Notes: generated from the letters alone by a model not told the origin. A stretch of DNA of 64,000 bases from Moraxellaceae bacterium (GCA_029267635.1 JAJUIK010000003.1:1-64000), one strand, 5' to 3'; positions 44,241-55,906 are shown, counted from the stretch's first letter. Made by a program: numbers and translations.

Positions 44241-44936
44241 ATGAACATGTTTGCTAAAACTCTGTGTGCGATGGTTATCGGTAGCGCAACGCTTGCGCCC
44301 GTGATCAGCACGACTGTTTTTGCTGCGCCGGTGGCTGCAACAGAGCAGCAAGCGACAGCCAATCTGGTCAAGCAACTGGGTGGCATTCGCAGTTTAACTG
44401 CCAATTTTGAGCAAACCACCAAGGTCAGCGCAAATAAGCCGAAGCAGCAGAAAGGTTTAACGGCTCAGCACATGAACCAGACCTTTAAAGGCATCATGAA
44501 AGTGGAACGTCCGGGCAAGTTCTTCTGGGAGACCACAACACCTGCGAAACAGACCATTGTGACCTCAGGTAAAACCGTGTGGATTTATGATCCGGATTTG
44601 GAGCAGGCAGTTCGCCAAGATCTTGATGAGCAGATTTCCAATACACCGGCCTTGTTATTGTCGGGAAATACCAGCCAGATCATGAAATCCTATCGGGTGA
44701 CCCAGCCGAATAAAGGCAAGACTTATTACACCTTGTATCCTAAAAATAGCGAAGGTGCTTTCCAGAGCTTGACCATCAGTTTTGGGGCCAATAAAGCACC
44801 GACCCTGATGATTTTGCAGGATTCACTCGGACAAACCACTTACGTGAAATTTAGCAATGTCAAAGTGAACAGTAAAATTGCTGCCGGTACGTTTAATTTT
44901 ACTCCGCCAAAAGGCACCGACATTATTGATCAGTAA
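44241..44936 (+). CDS. lolA: Outer-membrane lipoprotein carrier LolA
   Basis: 231 aa from the ATG at 44241, with AGGGGATG before it. The signal peptide MNMFAKTLCAMVIGSATLA...VFA is followed by ANLVKQLGGIRSLTANFEQTTK, typical of LolA. Later GKFFWETTTPAKQTIVTSGKTVWIYDPDLEQAV and the hydrophobic cavity strands follow the family. It ferries lipoproteins across the periplasm to LolB, whose gene is at the right edge of this window. Confidence 0.94.
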   Translation: MNMFAKTLCAMVIGSATLAPVISTTVFAAPVAATEQQATANLVKQLGGIRSLTANFEQTTKVSANKPKQQKGLTAQHMNQTFKGIMKVERPGKFFWETTTPAKQTIVTSGKTVWIYDPDLEQAVRQDLDEQISNTPALLLSGNTSQIMKSYRVTQPNKGKTYYTLYPKNSEGAFQSLTISFGANKAPTLMILQDSLGQTTYVKFSNVKVNSKIAAGTFNFTPPKGTDIIDQ

Positions 44937-44952
44937 TAGTGATGAGATGAAT

Positions 44953-44975
44953 AGCCACCGTCAGGTGGCTTTTTT
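44953..44975 (+). terminator. Terminator of lolA
   Basis: AGCCACC, loop GTCA, GGTGGCT, followed by five T, 17 bases after the stop. Confidence 0.88.
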
Positions 44976-45165
44976 ATGGCTACTGATCGGATCATTTTAG
45001 TTAGAGAGCGATTAAAAGAAGCCTAAATTGCTTACCTATGGTGCTTGGTTGAAATCTTTTTTACTGTGCTTGCAGGGTAAGGCTGGATACATTTTCGTAC
45101 TAGGCAGATCGGAAGTAGCTTTGTATAGTGCCTGCCAGATACAAGATGCATACATCACAGGTGAA

Positions 45166-45957
45166 ATGAAATTGATGACGTACAGCCGGTTCGGGATTTA
45201 CGCAATCCTTTCTGCGACGATTGGACTCGCAGCGTGCCAGCCGAAACCCGAAATTGCTGAAAAAACTTCCTCTTCAGCCTCAACACCAGCAAACAATACA
45301 GAGGTAACTTTAGCCTTGCTACAGGCGCGTGCCGTGCCGGTGAAAGTCAGAAAAACCGAAGCCTGTGATCAGCAAGGATGTACGCACTACGATTTGCAAA
45401 CGGTACAGACCAATCTGCCGTGGATTGACCAGTATTTTATTGAGCGTATTCAAAAAGCGGAACCAGGGGCTTTTAGCCATGCACCGAATGAAAAAATCAA
45501 TCTGCAACCGGAAATACCCCAGTTAAATCAGCGTTCCATCTATGTGCGTTATCTGGGACAGAATCAGACGTTGGCCAGTTTTGTACTGGAAAATTACAGC
45601 TATAGTGCAGGGGCGGCACATGGCCTATATCATCAGGAATTTGTCAATCTGGACCTGAACAAGAAAAAGCGTTTACAGCTGACCGATATTCTCCAGGCTG
45701 GCAATGAGCTGAAACTGTTGGATCAGCTCTATGATGCCAATACCTTGTGGCTGCAGCAGCACAACATTGAGCGCAGCAAGCTGCAACTTAGTGATAATTT
45801 TTATTATGGTGTGAATGGCATTGTTTTTGTTTATCCGCTGTATGCTTTGGCTTCTTATGAGGAAGGGATGAGTGAACTGACCTTGCCATATCGAGTTGCG
45901 GCGACCTTGATTAAGGCGGAATATCTGCCGAATTTGCCAAATTATCCGCAGCCTTAA
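45166..45957 (+). CDS. Predicted lipoprotein with DUF3298/RsiV-type domain
   Basis: 263 aa from the ATG at 45166, which has CAGGTGA just upstream. Signal MKLMTYSRFGIYAILSATIG ends in the lipobox LAAC. The C-terminal part (FVLENYSYSAGAAHGLYHQEFVNLDLNKKKRLQLTDIL, then FYYGVNGIVFVYPLYALASYEEGMSELTLPY) matches the DUF3298 pattern with the AHG loop. Its function is unknown; RsiV relatives bind lysozyme. The gene stands alone. Confidence 0.82.
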   Translation: MKLMTYSRFGIYAILSATIGLAACQPKPEIAEKTSSSASTPANNTEVTLALLQARAVPVKVRKTEACDQQGCTHYDLQTVQTNLPWIDQYFIERIQKAEPGAFSHAPNEKINLQPEIPQLNQRSIYVRYLGQNQTLASFVLENYSYSAGAAHGLYHQEFVNLDLNKKKRLQLTDILQAGNELKLLDQLYDANTLWLQQHNIERSKLQLSDNFYYGVNGIVFVYPLYALASYEEGMSELTLPYRVAATLIKAEYLPNLPNYPQP

Positions 45958-46070
45958 GCGGATCGCTGCAATCTCTGATGGCTCAAATTCACCCAGCTAC
46001 CCGGTGTGGTCACTGTATTTTTTGCCATGAAGCGCTTACACTATAGCCAGTTTTTATCTTCCGAATATAA

Positions 46071-47348
<1,278 letters not shown>

Positions 47349-47420
47349 GTCACGATGTTGATGACAATGTTGTCATGATTCTTGCTGTGTACAATCAGAT
47401 TGATTGCTTAGAGGTATAAT

Positions 47421-48797
47421 GTGGATATTTTCCCAATCTCACTCAAGTTGCAACAGCAACCTTGTCTGATTGTCGGCGGTGGCAATATTGCCTACCGTAA
47501 AGCACTGTTGTTGACGAAGGCCGGGGCGGTACTGGATGTGCTGTCTCCGCAGATTGATCAGCAATTACTGACCTTAGTGCAACAAAGCGGTGGTCAATAT
47601 CATCCAGAAAAATTTAACCCTGATTTCCCGTGGTTGAATTACCGTCTGGTGATTGCGGCAACCGACGATGCTGAAGTCAATTGTCAGGTATTTGAAGTCT
47701 GTGAAGAGTTCAAAGTACTTGTCAATAGTGTGGATGACATCCCGCATTGTCGTTTTATGGTACCTGCGATTATTGACCGTTCACCGTTGGTGATTTCGGT
47801 TGCCTCTAATGGCACGTCTCCGGTACTTTCGCGTCAAATTCGCACCCAACTGGAAAGCAGCATTCCGCATGGAATGGGGAAACTGGCAGAGTTTTCTGGC
47901 AACTGGCGCGCAAAGGTAAAAGAAAAAATTTCCAATCCGGATGAGCGCCGTATTTTTTGGGAAAACCTTTATGCTAGCCCACTCAAAGAACAGGTGTTTA
48001 ACGGCAACTTAGACCTTGCCAATCAACTGATTGAACAAGCTTTAAATCAATGGAAATCCCCAAAAGGTGAAGTTTATCTGGTTGGTGCAGGGCCGGGTGA
48101 TCCTGAGTTGCTCACGCTAAAAGCCTTACGTCTGATGCAACAGGCCGATGTAGTCATTTATGATCGCTTGGTATCGCCACCGATTCTGGAACTGTGCCGT
48201 CGGGATGCCGACAAGGTCTATGTTGGTAAAGCGCGTTCCAATCATGCTGTGCCGCAAGAAGGAATTAACGCTTTGCTGGTCAAATATGCGCAGCAAGGTA
48301 AACGTGTCTGTCGCTTAAAAGGTGGTGACCCATTTATCTTTGGCCGTGGTGGCGAAGAAATTCAGGAACTGTTTGCAGCAGGTGTGCCGTTTCAGGTGGT
48401 GCCAGGCGTGACCGCTGCATCTGGTTGTTCGGCTTATGCCGGAATTCCACTTACGCATCGGGATTATGCGCAAAGTGTACGTTTTCTGACTGGGCATCTC
48501 AAGGAAGGTTCACCAGAACTTCCTTGGAGTGAACTAGTCTATGAAAACCAGACCTTAGTGTTGTATATGGGCTTGGTCGGGCTGGAAAAAATCTGTCAAA
48601 AACTGATTGAACATGGCCAGCGTCCCGATATGCCGGTGGCTTTAGTCTCCAAAGGCACCACGCCCGAACAAAAAGTCGTGGTAGGAACACTGGCGGATAT
48701 TGCAGCCAAAGTAGATGAGCATCATATTCAAGCTCCAACTTTGACCATTATTGGTGAAGTCGTACGTTTACGCGAACAGTTGCAATGGCATGAATGA
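47421..48797 (+). CDS. cysG: Siroheme synthase (multifunctional CysG)
   Basis: 458 aa. Residues about 1-205 are the dehydrogenase/ferrochelatase half (VGGGNIAYRKALLLTKAGA, NSVDDIPHCRFMVPAI, VASNGTSPVLSRQIR). From about 215 the methyltransferase half follows (VYLVGAGPGDPELLTLKALRL, RLKGGDPFIFGRGGEE, VPGVTAASGCSAYAGIPLTHRDYAQSV). It makes siroheme from uroporphyrinogen III for sulfite and nitrite reductases. The start is GTG with GAGG six bases before it. Confidence 0.95.
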   Translation: MDIFPISLKLQQQPCLIVGGGNIAYRKALLLTKAGAVLDVLSPQIDQQLLTLVQQSGGQYHPEKFNPDFPWLNYRLVIAATDDAEVNCQVFEVCEEFKVLVNSVDDIPHCRFMVPAIIDRSPLVISVASNGTSPVLSRQIRTQLESSIPHGMGKLAEFSGNWRAKVKEKISNPDERRIFWENLYASPLKEQVFNGNLDLANQLIEQALNQWKSPKGEVYLVGAGPGDPELLTLKALRLMQQADVVIYDRLVSPPILELCRRDADKVYVGKARSNHAVPQEGINALLVKYAQQGKRVCRLKGGDPFIFGRGGEEIQELFAAGVPFQVVPGVTAASGCSAYAGIPLTHRDYAQSVRFLTGHLKEGSPELPWSELVYENQTLVLYMGLVGLEKICQKLIEHGQRPDMPVALVSKGTTPEQKVVVGTLADIAAKVDEHHIQAPTLTIIGEVVRLREQLQWHE

Positions 48798-48877
48798 GGA
48801 TAAGCAACGATCGAGGATTGTTGCCGGAGTGCAATGCAAAGGCTGTGCCTGAAATAAACATATTGAGTGAGTAATAA

Positions 48878-49348
48878 GTGATCCACGTTGTTTTGTTTGA
48901 GCCGGAAATTCCGAGTAATACCGGTAATATCATCCGCTTATGTGCTAATACCGGGGCGCAACTGCATTTGGTCAAACCACTAGGTTTTGAGTTAGATGAC
49001 AAAAAGCTGAAGCGTGCAGGGCTGGATTATCATGAATGGGCGCGCATGCAGATCTGGGACAATATTGAACAGTGCCTGGAAAATTTAAAATCGCAAGGCG
49101 TTGAACACGTATTTCCTTTAACCACCAAAGGCACAGCCACACCGCATACCGTGGATTTAAACCGTCCTGTGGCGTTCTTGATGGGACCGGAAACGCGTGG
49201 TTTGCCGGAACAGGTCCGACTGATGTTTCCCCAAGCGCAGTGGATCCGTTTGCCGATGGCAGAAAACTCACGCAGCCTGAATCTGTCGAATGCGACAGCG
49301 GTGATCGTGTATGAAGGCTGGCGTCAGCAAGGTTTTAAGCCTTTATAA
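48878..49348 (+). CDS. trmL: tRNA (cytidine/uridine-34-2'-O)-methyltransferase TrmL
   Basis: 156 aa. SPOUT motifs are clear: LFEPEIPSNTGNIIRLCANTGAQLHLV, FLMGPETRGLP and IRLPMAENSRSLNLSNATAVIVYE. TrmL methylates the wobble base of certain leucine tRNAs. The start is GTG at 48878 in TAATAAGTGATC, with a weak upstream site. Followed by a terminator shared with the convergent permease gene. Confidence 0.93.
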   Translation: MIHVVLFEPEIPSNTGNIIRLCANTGAQLHLVKPLGFELDDKKLKRAGLDYHEWARMQIWDNIEQCLENLKSQGVEHVFPLTTKGTATPHTVDLNRPVAFLMGPETRGLPEQVRLMFPQAQWIRLPMAENSRSLNLSNATAVIVYEGWRQQGFKPL

Positions 49349-49380
49349 GCTGAATATTTCCATCATCAAGATCAAATAAA

Positions 49381-49406
49381 AAAAGGCGCATCAAGCGCCT
49401 TTTTTG
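49381..49406. terminator. Bidirectional terminator trmL / permease
   Basis: AAAAGGCGC, loop ATCAA, GCGCCTTTT, with A and T runs on each side, between two convergent genes. Confidence 0.88.
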
Positions 49407-49427
49407 TCGTGTAAATTCTTTGAGAAG

Positions 49428-50837
49428 TTATTCGTGCTCGTTATGCTGAGGTGCACTATATTTAAAACCCTTGGTTTTATAGCCCAGATAGCATACGCCA
49501 ATCACTGCCCAAATCAGCCCCCATTTTAAAGAGGTTTCTTCAATCTCCAGCCATAAGGCAAAAATGCTGATAAAGCCGAGCAGAGGAATGACGACATAAT
49601 TCAGCAGATCTTTTGGCGATTTGGTACGGCCGTCGCGCAGGGCATAACGCGAAATCACCGATAAATTGACAAAACTAAAAGCAGTGAGGGCACCGAAGCT
49701 GATCAGGGAAATCACAAAATCCAGATCCATAAAACCCGCTGTTAATGCCACCGCACCAACAATTAAAATATTATAGGAAGGGGTGTAGGTTTTCGGATCA
49801 ATATGCCCAAAGATTTTCTTGTGAATGAGGCCATCACGCCCCATCACGTACATCAGACGAGAAACACCGGCGTGGGCAGAAATCCCGGAAGCCATCACCG
49901 TGACAATCGCAAAACTGAGCACAATCGACTGGAACAGCGAACCACCAACCAACAGTAGAATTTCCGGTTGGGTCGCGGCAATATCGCTGAAGTAATTTTT
50001 TGGATCCTTGGGAAAGTACAACTGCATGAAATAGGTACTGATCACAAAGATCACCCCGGCAAGTAGAGCCGTGGTAAAAATGGCTTTAGGTAAAGTTTTT
50101 TCCGTGTCTTTGGTTTCTTCTGCCAGTGAACTCAACGAGTCAAAACCGGTGAAAGAGAAACATAACAACGTCGCACCAGTGACTAGTGCCCCCACAGAGG
50201 TCATTTCGTTCCAGAATGGTGCCAAACTCCACAGTTGATAGGCATTGGCCTGATCGGCAATTTTGCCATCGGCATTGAAACCCATGTTGAGTTTTTGATA
50301 GAGCAGGAAAGTAAATACTGCAATCACAATCAGCTGGAACAGGACAATCAGACTGTTGAAGTTGGCGACAAAGCGCGCACCACGCAGGTTGACCCAAGTC
50401 ATCAGTCCAGTCAGGCCAAATACCCAGATCCAGTGATTTACGTTAGGGAACAAGGCCTCCAGGTAAATCACCGCCAGGATGATATTTACCATTGGGGACA
50501 GCAAATAATCCAGCCAGGATGACCAGCCCACCATAAAGCCGACATTGGGATGAATCGACTTTTGTGCATAGGTATAGGCCGATCCGGAAGAAGGATAACG
50601 CTTAATCATGTGGCCATAGCTGATCGAGGTCAGCAAAATAGCAATCAGGGCAAAAATATACGAGGTTGGCACATGATAATGACTTTCTTCCGATACTAAA
50701 CCAAAAGTATCAAATAGGGTCATGGGCTGGATATAAGCCAAACCAATAATGATGATGTGCCAGAGCACCAGCGTTTTTTGCAGTTTCGCTGCCGATTGAG
50801 TCCCAGAGAGATGTGTGGTCAACGGCGTTATCCTCAT
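49428..50837 (-). CDS. Putrescine importer-like APC permease (PuuP type)
   Basis: 469 aa, 12 membrane segments. LVLWHIIIIGLAYIQPMTLFDTFG, the AYTYAQKSIHPNVGFMVGWSSWLDYL region, SFTGFDSLSSLAEETKDTEKTLPKAIF and ISAHAGVSRLMYVMGRDGLI follow E. coli PuuP closely. It probably imports putrescine by proton symport, but close APC relatives carry other amines or amino acids. No puu catabolic genes are beside it. Own terminator at the end. Confidence 0.78.
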   Translation of the reverse strand: MRITPLTTHLSGTQSAAKLQKTLVLWHIIIIGLAYIQPMTLFDTFGLVSEESHYHVPTSYIFALIAILLTSISYGHMIKRYPSSGSAYTYAQKSIHPNVGFMVGWSSWLDYLLSPMVNIILAVIYLEALFPNVNHWIWVFGLTGLMTWVNLRGARFVANFNSLIVLFQLIVIAVFTFLLYQKLNMGFNADGKIADQANAYQLWSLAPFWNEMTSVGALVTGATLLCFSFTGFDSLSSLAEETKDTEKTLPKAIFTTALLAGVIFVISTYFMQLYFPKDPKNYFSDIAATQPEILLLVGGSLFQSIVLSFAIVTVMASGISAHAGVSRLMYVMGRDGLIHKKIFGHIDPKTYTPSYNILIVGAVALTAGFMDLDFVISLISFGALTAFSFVNLSVISRYALRDGRTKSPKDLLNYVVIPLLGFISIFALWLEIEETSLKWGLIWAVIGVCYLGYKTKGFKYSAPQHNEHE

Positions 50838-51048
50838 AATCGTTGATCAAGGATCAGCTGTGGTTTAAGGGCCGTTTGAGACGAACGGTCCCCGCGATGA
50901 ATGAATACAAAGTGCGCCAATCTATCCTAAATTTTCGCTGTTTGCCAGTCACTTTGCTGCACTTTTTTAGCAAATTTTTTGCCATGTCGGGTAGAAAAAA
51001 GATGAATCAATAGTCGAATAAACGGGCCCGGTATAGACTGGGAAAATA

Positions 51049-51080
51049 AAAAGCCCGATGGGATTTCATGACATCGGGCT
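51049..51080 (-). terminator. Terminator of the iron alcohol dehydrogenase operon
   Basis: AGCCCGATG / CATCGGGCT arms with an 11-base loop, followed by T on the minus strand, 22 bases after the stop. Confidence 0.82.
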
Positions 51081-51101
51081 TTGTTCAGCAATTATCGCAG
51101 A

Positions 51102-52286
51102 TTACCAGGCTTGTTCCAGAATCGCACGCAGGTCTTTCAAATTAGCTTCTTTCGGATTGTAAATAATCGAGCCATCATTCAGTGCTTTCTCTGCCACTTC
51201 ATCGAGTTGTTCCACGCTTACTTTACCGGTCTCGCTTAAGCTGCGGGGCAGTTCGGTCAGGGCGTGTAAACGGTCACGTATGGTCAGAATGGTAGCAATG
51301 GTTTTATCTGCACGCTGCGTACTTGGCGTTTGTGCATAAATGTCAGCACCTGCCAGCGGTAATAGCAATTCCGCAATCTTATGCTCATTCACACTCTTGT
51401 TATAATTCAGCACATACGGCAAGAACAGATTCATGCATAAACCATGCGGCAAGTGCGCCACCGCACCGAGAGCATGTCCGAGAGAATGTATCAGGCCGAC
51501 CATAGAGTTGGAAAATGCAATTCCGGCCATGGTCGAAGCCTGTGCCAGCTCCAGACGGCCTTGTGTGTCATTCGGCTGATCCAGTACTTTAAACAGGTTT
51601 TCGCTGATTTTCTTGATCGCTGCTGTGGCATAGGCGTCACTGATCGGATTGGCCGCCAGGCAGGTATAGGCTTCCACCGCATGGGTCATGGCATCCATGG
51701 CCGTCATGGCGGTTAAATGCGGCGGCAATGTGCGTGTCATACGTGGATCAAGAATCGCCGCATGCGGCATCAGATAATACGAAGCAAAAGCCATCTTTAC
51801 ATTTTTTTGCGTATCCGAAACCACTGCAACCATGGTCACTTCAGAACCGGTACCCGATGTGGTGGGAATTACAAAAAAAGGTTTTAACGGTTTAGGCAGG
51901 TTGTGTGCTCCGGAATATTGCAGTAGGTCATCACCGCCTTCAGTAACCAAAATATTGGTGGCTTTGGACGTATCAATCACGGAACCGCCACCGACTGCAA
52001 TAATCGCATCACACTGATGGTTGCGATAGGTTTCCGCAGCCTTGCGCACCGCTTCGAGACTGGAATCAGGCGGCACATCATCAAAAATGGCCGCAATCAC
52101 GGTGTCTGTTACAGCAAACGCTGCTTCAATCGGTTCGAGCAAGTTGTTGGCGCGTACGCCTTTATCGGTAATGACCAATGCACGCTTGGCACCCAAGGCT
52201 GCCAGTTCAAACGGAATATGTTCCAGGGCCGCATTGCCGGCAATGATTTTTACCGGACAAAAAAATTCATAATAGGGTTTGGCCAT
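51102..52286 (-). CDS. Iron-containing alcohol dehydrogenase
   Basis: 394 aa. The NAD-binding loop AIIAVGGGSVIDTSKATNIL and PTTSGTGSEVTMVAVV are typical of group III dehydrogenases. Metal ligands lie in AMDAMTHAVEAYTC (His) and GLIHSLGHALGAVAHLPHGLCMNLFLPYVL (His residues). It oxidises alcohols or reduces aldehydes in the cytosol; the substrate is unknown. It follows the SCP2-like gene by three bases, so the two are translated from one message. Confidence 0.9.
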   Translation of the reverse strand: MAKPYYEFFCPVKIIAGNAALEHIPFELAALGAKRALVITDKGVRANNLLEPIEAAFAVTDTVIAAIFDDVPPDSSLEAVRKAAETYRNHQCDAIIAVGGGSVIDTSKATNILVTEGGDDLLQYSGAHNLPKPLKPFFVIPTTSGTGSEVTMVAVVSDTQKNVKMAFASYYLMPHAAILDPRMTRTLPPHLTAMTAMDAMTHAVEAYTCLAANPISDAYATAAIKKISENLFKVLDQPNDTQGRLELAQASTMAGIAFSNSMVGLIHSLGHALGAVAHLPHGLCMNLFLPYVLNYNKSVNEHKIAELLLPLAGADIYAQTPSTQRADKTIATILTIRDRLHALTELPRSLSETGKVSVEQLDEVAEKALNDGSIIYNPKEANLKDLRAILEQAW

Positions 52287-52289
52287 GGC

Positions 52290-52823
52290 TTAAATGCTCC
52301 GTTTTAAATAAGACTGTGCTACTTTGAGATAAATACTGGCGGCTTCAGTCAGTTTTTCTTTAAAAGTCAGTTGTTCTGGATATTGTTTTACAGCAAGAGA
52401 AGCAAGCATTTTGGGTAAAATCAGTGCTTCCATTTTATTCAGGCAGCGTACCAGACGAATGGCATGAGCGACATCGCCATCGGCAATCATGCGGTCATTG
52501 GCAAAGGCTTGTGCGGTACTTTCCTGAAAGGAAAACACCAGAAAGGCATGTTGCAGATGCTTAAAAGTAATGGTTAGATCCGGCTTGCCTTCCATGGTCG
52601 GAACCAGCTCCAATTGCTGATCATCATTGACTCGTGCCACAAAGGCAGGACCATGCGGAAAGACGGTCATCGACAAGGTGAAATTGACTGGAAATTTCGC
52701 AACTTCCTGCTGAATTTCAGCATCGACCTGGCTGGCCATGACCAGCCCCCGGCCAATCACATCCATCATCAATTTGACATAGCCCAGCTGCAAGGCAGGT
52801 TTTACGGATTGGGGTGAAATCAC
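52290..52823 (-). CDS. Hypothetical SCP2-like lipid-binding protein
   Basis: 177 aa. KPDLTITFKHLQHAFLVFSFQESTAQAFANDRMIADGDVAHAIRLVRCLNKMEALILPKML is a pattern I associate with SCP2-like sterol-carrier folds, whose cavity binds acyl lipids. The rest is not informative. GTG start at 52823 with AGGGAT nine bases upstream. It is the first gene of an operon with the alcohol dehydrogenase, suggesting a hydrophobic alcohol or aldehyde substrate; this is inference. Confidence 0.6.
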   Translation of the reverse strand: MISPQSVKPALQLGYVKLMMDVIGRGLVMASQVDAEIQQEVAKFPVNFTLSMTVFPHGPAFVARVNDDQQLELVPTMEGKPDLTITFKHLQHAFLVFSFQESTAQAFANDRMIADGDVAHAIRLVRCLNKMEALILPKMLASLAVKQYPEQLTFKEKLTEAASIYLKVAQSYLKRSI

Positions 52824-52902
52824 GCGATAATCCCTTTTTCAAAATTATTGTATTGGTGATTAGAGTGCTGCCCTAATGTAATCTATCGTAGCTGCAACGT
52901 TT

Positions 52903-53571
52903 TTAGTGCTGTTCGATTTCAATCGTACTAAAGTAATCACTACGTTGAAAATATTCAACAATATCTTGGCAGAGCTGCTGGAAATTTGGATAATCTGCCA
53001 GCAGATCCTGTACCCTGACCATTTCCAGTCCGGCATAGCCGCAAGGATTAATGCACTGGAAACCATGCAGGTCACAGTCAATATTCAAGGCCAGGCCGTG
53101 ATAGCTGCGACCACGACGGATTTTAAAGCCCAGAGAGCCAATTTTCCGTTCATTGACATACACACCCGGTGCATCTGGCTTGGCATAGGCCTCAATGCCA
53201 TACTTTTTCAGCACGTCGATCATCAATGTTTCGGCAAAGCTGACTAATGTACGCACATGCCATTTTAAGCGGTTCAGATCAAACAGGAAGTAAGCCACCA
53301 GCTGGCCCTGACCATGCCACGTGACCTGACCGCCACGGTCACTTTGTACAATCGGCAGATCTGTGGCGTGCAGAATATGCTCGGCTTTTCCGGCCTGTCC
53401 CTGGGTCAACACATCCTGATGCTGCAACAGCCATAGCTCATCTGCCGTCCACGCATCACGCTGATCAGTCAGGCGTTTCATCGCTTCAAACTTCTCGGTG
53501 TAATCTTGTAAATCCTGAAAACAGCGTACAATCAGTGTGGGTGAGGAGGCGAGCGTTTGATTATCCATCAT
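52903..53571 (-). CDS. lipB: Lipoyl(octanoyl) transferase LipB
   Basis: 222 aa from the ATG at 53571 (MMDNQT). [23 protein letters not shown], the Lys in [21 protein letters not shown] and the catalytic Cys in [12 protein letters not shown] are all present. It moves octanoate from acyl-carrier protein to lipoate-dependent enzymes. The upstream in-frame start at 53613 would add 14 residues and is less likely. It follows the YbeD gene, the usual arrangement. Confidence 0.95.
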   Translation of the reverse strand: MMDNQTLASSPTLIVRCFQDLQDYTEKFEAMKRLTDQRDAWTADELWLLQHQDVLTQGQAGKAEHILHATDLPIVQSDRGGQVTWHGQGQLVAYFLFDLNRLKWHVRTLVSFAETLMIDVLKKYGIEAYAKPDAPGVYVNERKIGSLGFKIRRGRSYHGLALNIDCDLHGFQCINPCGYAGLEMVRVQDLLADYPNFQQLCQDIVEYFQRSDYFSTIEIEQH

Positions 53572-53632
53572 GAATTTTGACCTGATAAAAAACAGAAAAA
53601 CCAGATGGGTCACCCCTCTGGTTTAGGTTATT

Positions 53633-53920
53633 TTATAGCGCAGTTCGAATATGAGGGCAAGCCGCCAGATCCGCATACAGCGCATGTACCTGTTCCAGTT
53701 CCTCAAAGCGTAACTGGGCCGTTAAAGAATGATATTTACCGGTACGTGAGGCTTGGATGCTCAGTGTTGTATGGTCAAAATCCGGAAAATGTTTGACGAG
53801 AATTTCAATCACCGCAACACGTAATTCATCACCCGCGTTGCCGATGAGTTTGATGGGATAGTCCATCGGAAATACCCAAAGGTCTTCACGGAGTTCACGA
53901 GAGGGAGTACGGTCAATCAT
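53633..53920 (-). CDS. ybeD: YbeD/DUF493 family protein
   Basis: 95 aa, with FPMDYPIKLIGNAGDELRVAVIEILVKHFP and SIQASRTGKYHSLTAQLRFEELEQVHALYADLAACPHIRTAL, the full DUF493 domain (ferredoxin-like). Its role is unknown, possibly regulatory for lipoylation, since it neighbours lipB in many genomes. Upstream is rpoD with its terminator. Confidence 0.9.
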   Translation of the reverse strand: MIDRTPSRELREDLWVFPMDYPIKLIGNAGDELRVAVIEILVKHFPDFDHTTLSIQASRTGKYHSLTAQLRFEELEQVHALYADLAACPHIRTAL

Positions 53921-53940
53921 AGGTCACCTAATGCAGTAGT

Positions 53941-53966
53941 AAAACGCCTGCAAGTGCAGGCGTTTT
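53941..53966 (-). terminator. Terminator of rpoD
   Basis: A nearly perfect 12-bp stem AAAACGCCTGCA / TGCAGGCGTTTT with a minimal loop, followed by T on the minus strand. Confidence 0.85.
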
Positions 53967-54019
53967 GGTGTTCTTTAATTTAAATGGGGTTCAGTCAACA
54001 AACTTCAAGCCAGCCTGAA

Positions 54020-55906
54020 TCAGTCATTTTCCAGGAATGAACGCAAGTGTTCAGAACGCGAAGGATGACGCAATTTACGTAAGGCTTTGGCTTCAATCTG
54101 ACGGATACGTTCACGGGTGACGTCAAACTGTTTGCCCACTTCTTCCAAAGTATGATCGGTTGGCATGTCGATACCAAAACGCATTTTCAAGACTTTGGCT
54201 TCACGTTCGGTCAGGTTTTCTAATACTTCACGTGTCGCTTCTTTCAGGCCTTCTGAAGTTGCAGCATCAATTGGTGAGGTGATGTTGCTGTCTTCAATGA
54301 AGTCACCCAAATGCGAATCTTCATCATCACCGATCGGGGTTTCCATCGAGATCGGTTCTTTAGCAATTTTCAACACTTTACGAACTTTCACTTCATCCAT
54401 TTCTAGACGTTCGCCGAGTTCTTCCGGGGTTGGCTCGCGGCCCATTTCTTGTAACAACTGACGCGAGACACGATTGATCTTGTTGATGGTTTCGATCATG
54501 TGTACCGGAATACGGATGGTACGCGCCTGATCGGCAATCGAACGGGTAATCGCCTGACGAATCCACCAGGTGGCATAGGTCGAGAACTTGTAACCACGAC
54601 GGTATTCAAACTTATCTACTGCCTTCATCAGGCCAATGTTACCTTCCTGAATCAGGTCGAGGAATTGCAAGCCGCGGTTGGTGTATTTTTTCGCAATGGA
54701 AATTACCAGACGTAAGTTGGCTTCCACCATTTCTTTCTTGGCACGGCGTGCTTTGGCTTCACCAATCGCCATACGTTTGGAAATGTCTTTGATTTCGCTG
54801 ACATTCAAACCCAGTTCTTTTTCAATATCGGCAATTTTTTGTTGGAACGCCAGTACATCCGGACGGATTTTTTCCAAATGACCTTTAATGTCTGGAGAAG
54901 CTTTGGCAATCTGTTCATCCAACCAGGCAAAATTAGACTCTTGACCCGGGAACGAGGTACGGAACTGGGTACGGTCCATACGGCCACGACGTACAGCGTA
55001 ACGCATCACTTCACGCTCAGAAGTACGGATTTGCTCATGCGTGCCACGGATCATTTCAGAAATGATGTCAAACAAACGCGGGGTAAATTTGAACATCATG
55101 AACACGGCAGCCAAAGATTCGAGTGCAGCAATCGCTTCGTCACTGTTACGGCCATGCTGTTCAATGGCTGTTTTGGTGGCTTTCCAGGCTGCTTCCAATT
55201 CTTCAAAACGGACTTTGGCGACTTCTGGATCCGGGCCTGAATCCCCTTCAGAATCTTCATCAGACTCGGATTCTTCTTCCTCTTCATCATCATCCAGTTT
55301 GACTTCTTTGGTTGGCTTGCTACTGTCTTCTTCTTCATCCTCTTCGATGTCCGCTTCTTCCAATACTTCCGGAATGTCATCATCGGTTTCAGGGTCTAAA
55401 TAACCTGAAAGGATATCCGCTAGGCGGCGTTCGCCTTCTAAAAAATCATTGTATTCTTTAAGCACCACTTCAACGGCATTTGGCCAATAAGCAATTGAAT
55501 TCAGAACATCACGGATGCCTTCTTCAATGCGTTTTGCAATGCTGATTTCACCTTCGCGGGTGAGAAGTTCAACGGTTCCCATTTCACGCATGTACATGCG
55601 CACAGGGTCGGTGGTCCGTCCTGGTTCATTTTCTACGGATGCAAGTACGGCTGCCGCTTCTTCTTCTGCAACTTCATCCGCTGCTTCGGCCGTATCTTCA
55701 AACATGGCATCATCAGATTCAGGTGCACGCTCATGCACCGGAATACCGACGTCCTGAAGCATCTGAATAATGTCTTCAATCTGTTCGCTTTCAGTGATGG
55801 AGTCCGGCAGATGATCGTTAACCTCAGCGTAGGTTAAGTAACCTTGTTCTTTGCCTCGGCTAATCAGAGCCGCTACTTGAGAAGTAGGGGAATGCATATC
55901 GCTCAT
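54020..55906 (-). CDS. rpoD: RNA polymerase primary sigma factor RpoD
   Basis: 628 aa. Region 1.1 is at the N-terminus, a long acidic Glu/Asp/Ser spacer occupies about residues 165-225, then NCR, 2.1-2.4 ([46 protein letters not shown]), region 3 and region 4 ([28 protein letters not shown], ending HLRSFLEND). It directs housekeeping transcription. The acidic spacer is unusually acidic but is typical for gamma-proteobacterial NCR variation. Confidence 0.98.
   Translation of the reverse strand: MSDMHSPTSQVAALISRGKEQGYLTYAEVNDHLPDSITESEQIEDIIQMLQDVGIPVHERAPESDDAMFEDTAEAADEVAEEEAAAVLASVENEPGRTTDPVRMYMREMGTVELLTREGEISIAKRIEEGIRDVLNSIAYWPNAVEVVLKEYNDFLEGERRLADILSGYLDPETDDDIPEVLEEADIEEDEEEDSSKPTKEVKLDDDEEEEESESDEDSEGDSGPDPEVAKVRFEELEAAWKATKTAIEQHGRNSDEAIAALESLAAVFMMFKFTPRLFDIISEMIRGTHEQIRTSEREVMRYAVRRGRMDRTQFRTSFPGQESNFAWLDEQIAKASPDIKGHLEKIRPDVLAFQQKIADIEKELGLNVSEIKDISKRMAIGEAKARRAKKEMVEANLRLVISIAKKYTNRGLQFLDLIQEGNIGLMKAVDKFEYRRGYKFSTYATWWIRQAITRSIADQARTIRIPVHMIETINKINRVSRQLLQEMGREPTPEELGERLEMDEVKVRKVLKIAKEPISMETPIGDDEDSHLGDFIEDSNITSPIDAATSEGLKEATREVLENLTEREAKVLKMRFGIDMPTDHTLEEVGKQFDVTRERIRQIEAKALRKLRHPSRSEHLRSFLEND

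Noticed and set aside
54165-55403. Serine-rich rightward frames opposite rpoD
   Set aside because: Antisense of the acidic rpoD spacer, where GAA/GAT codons read as Ser-rich text.
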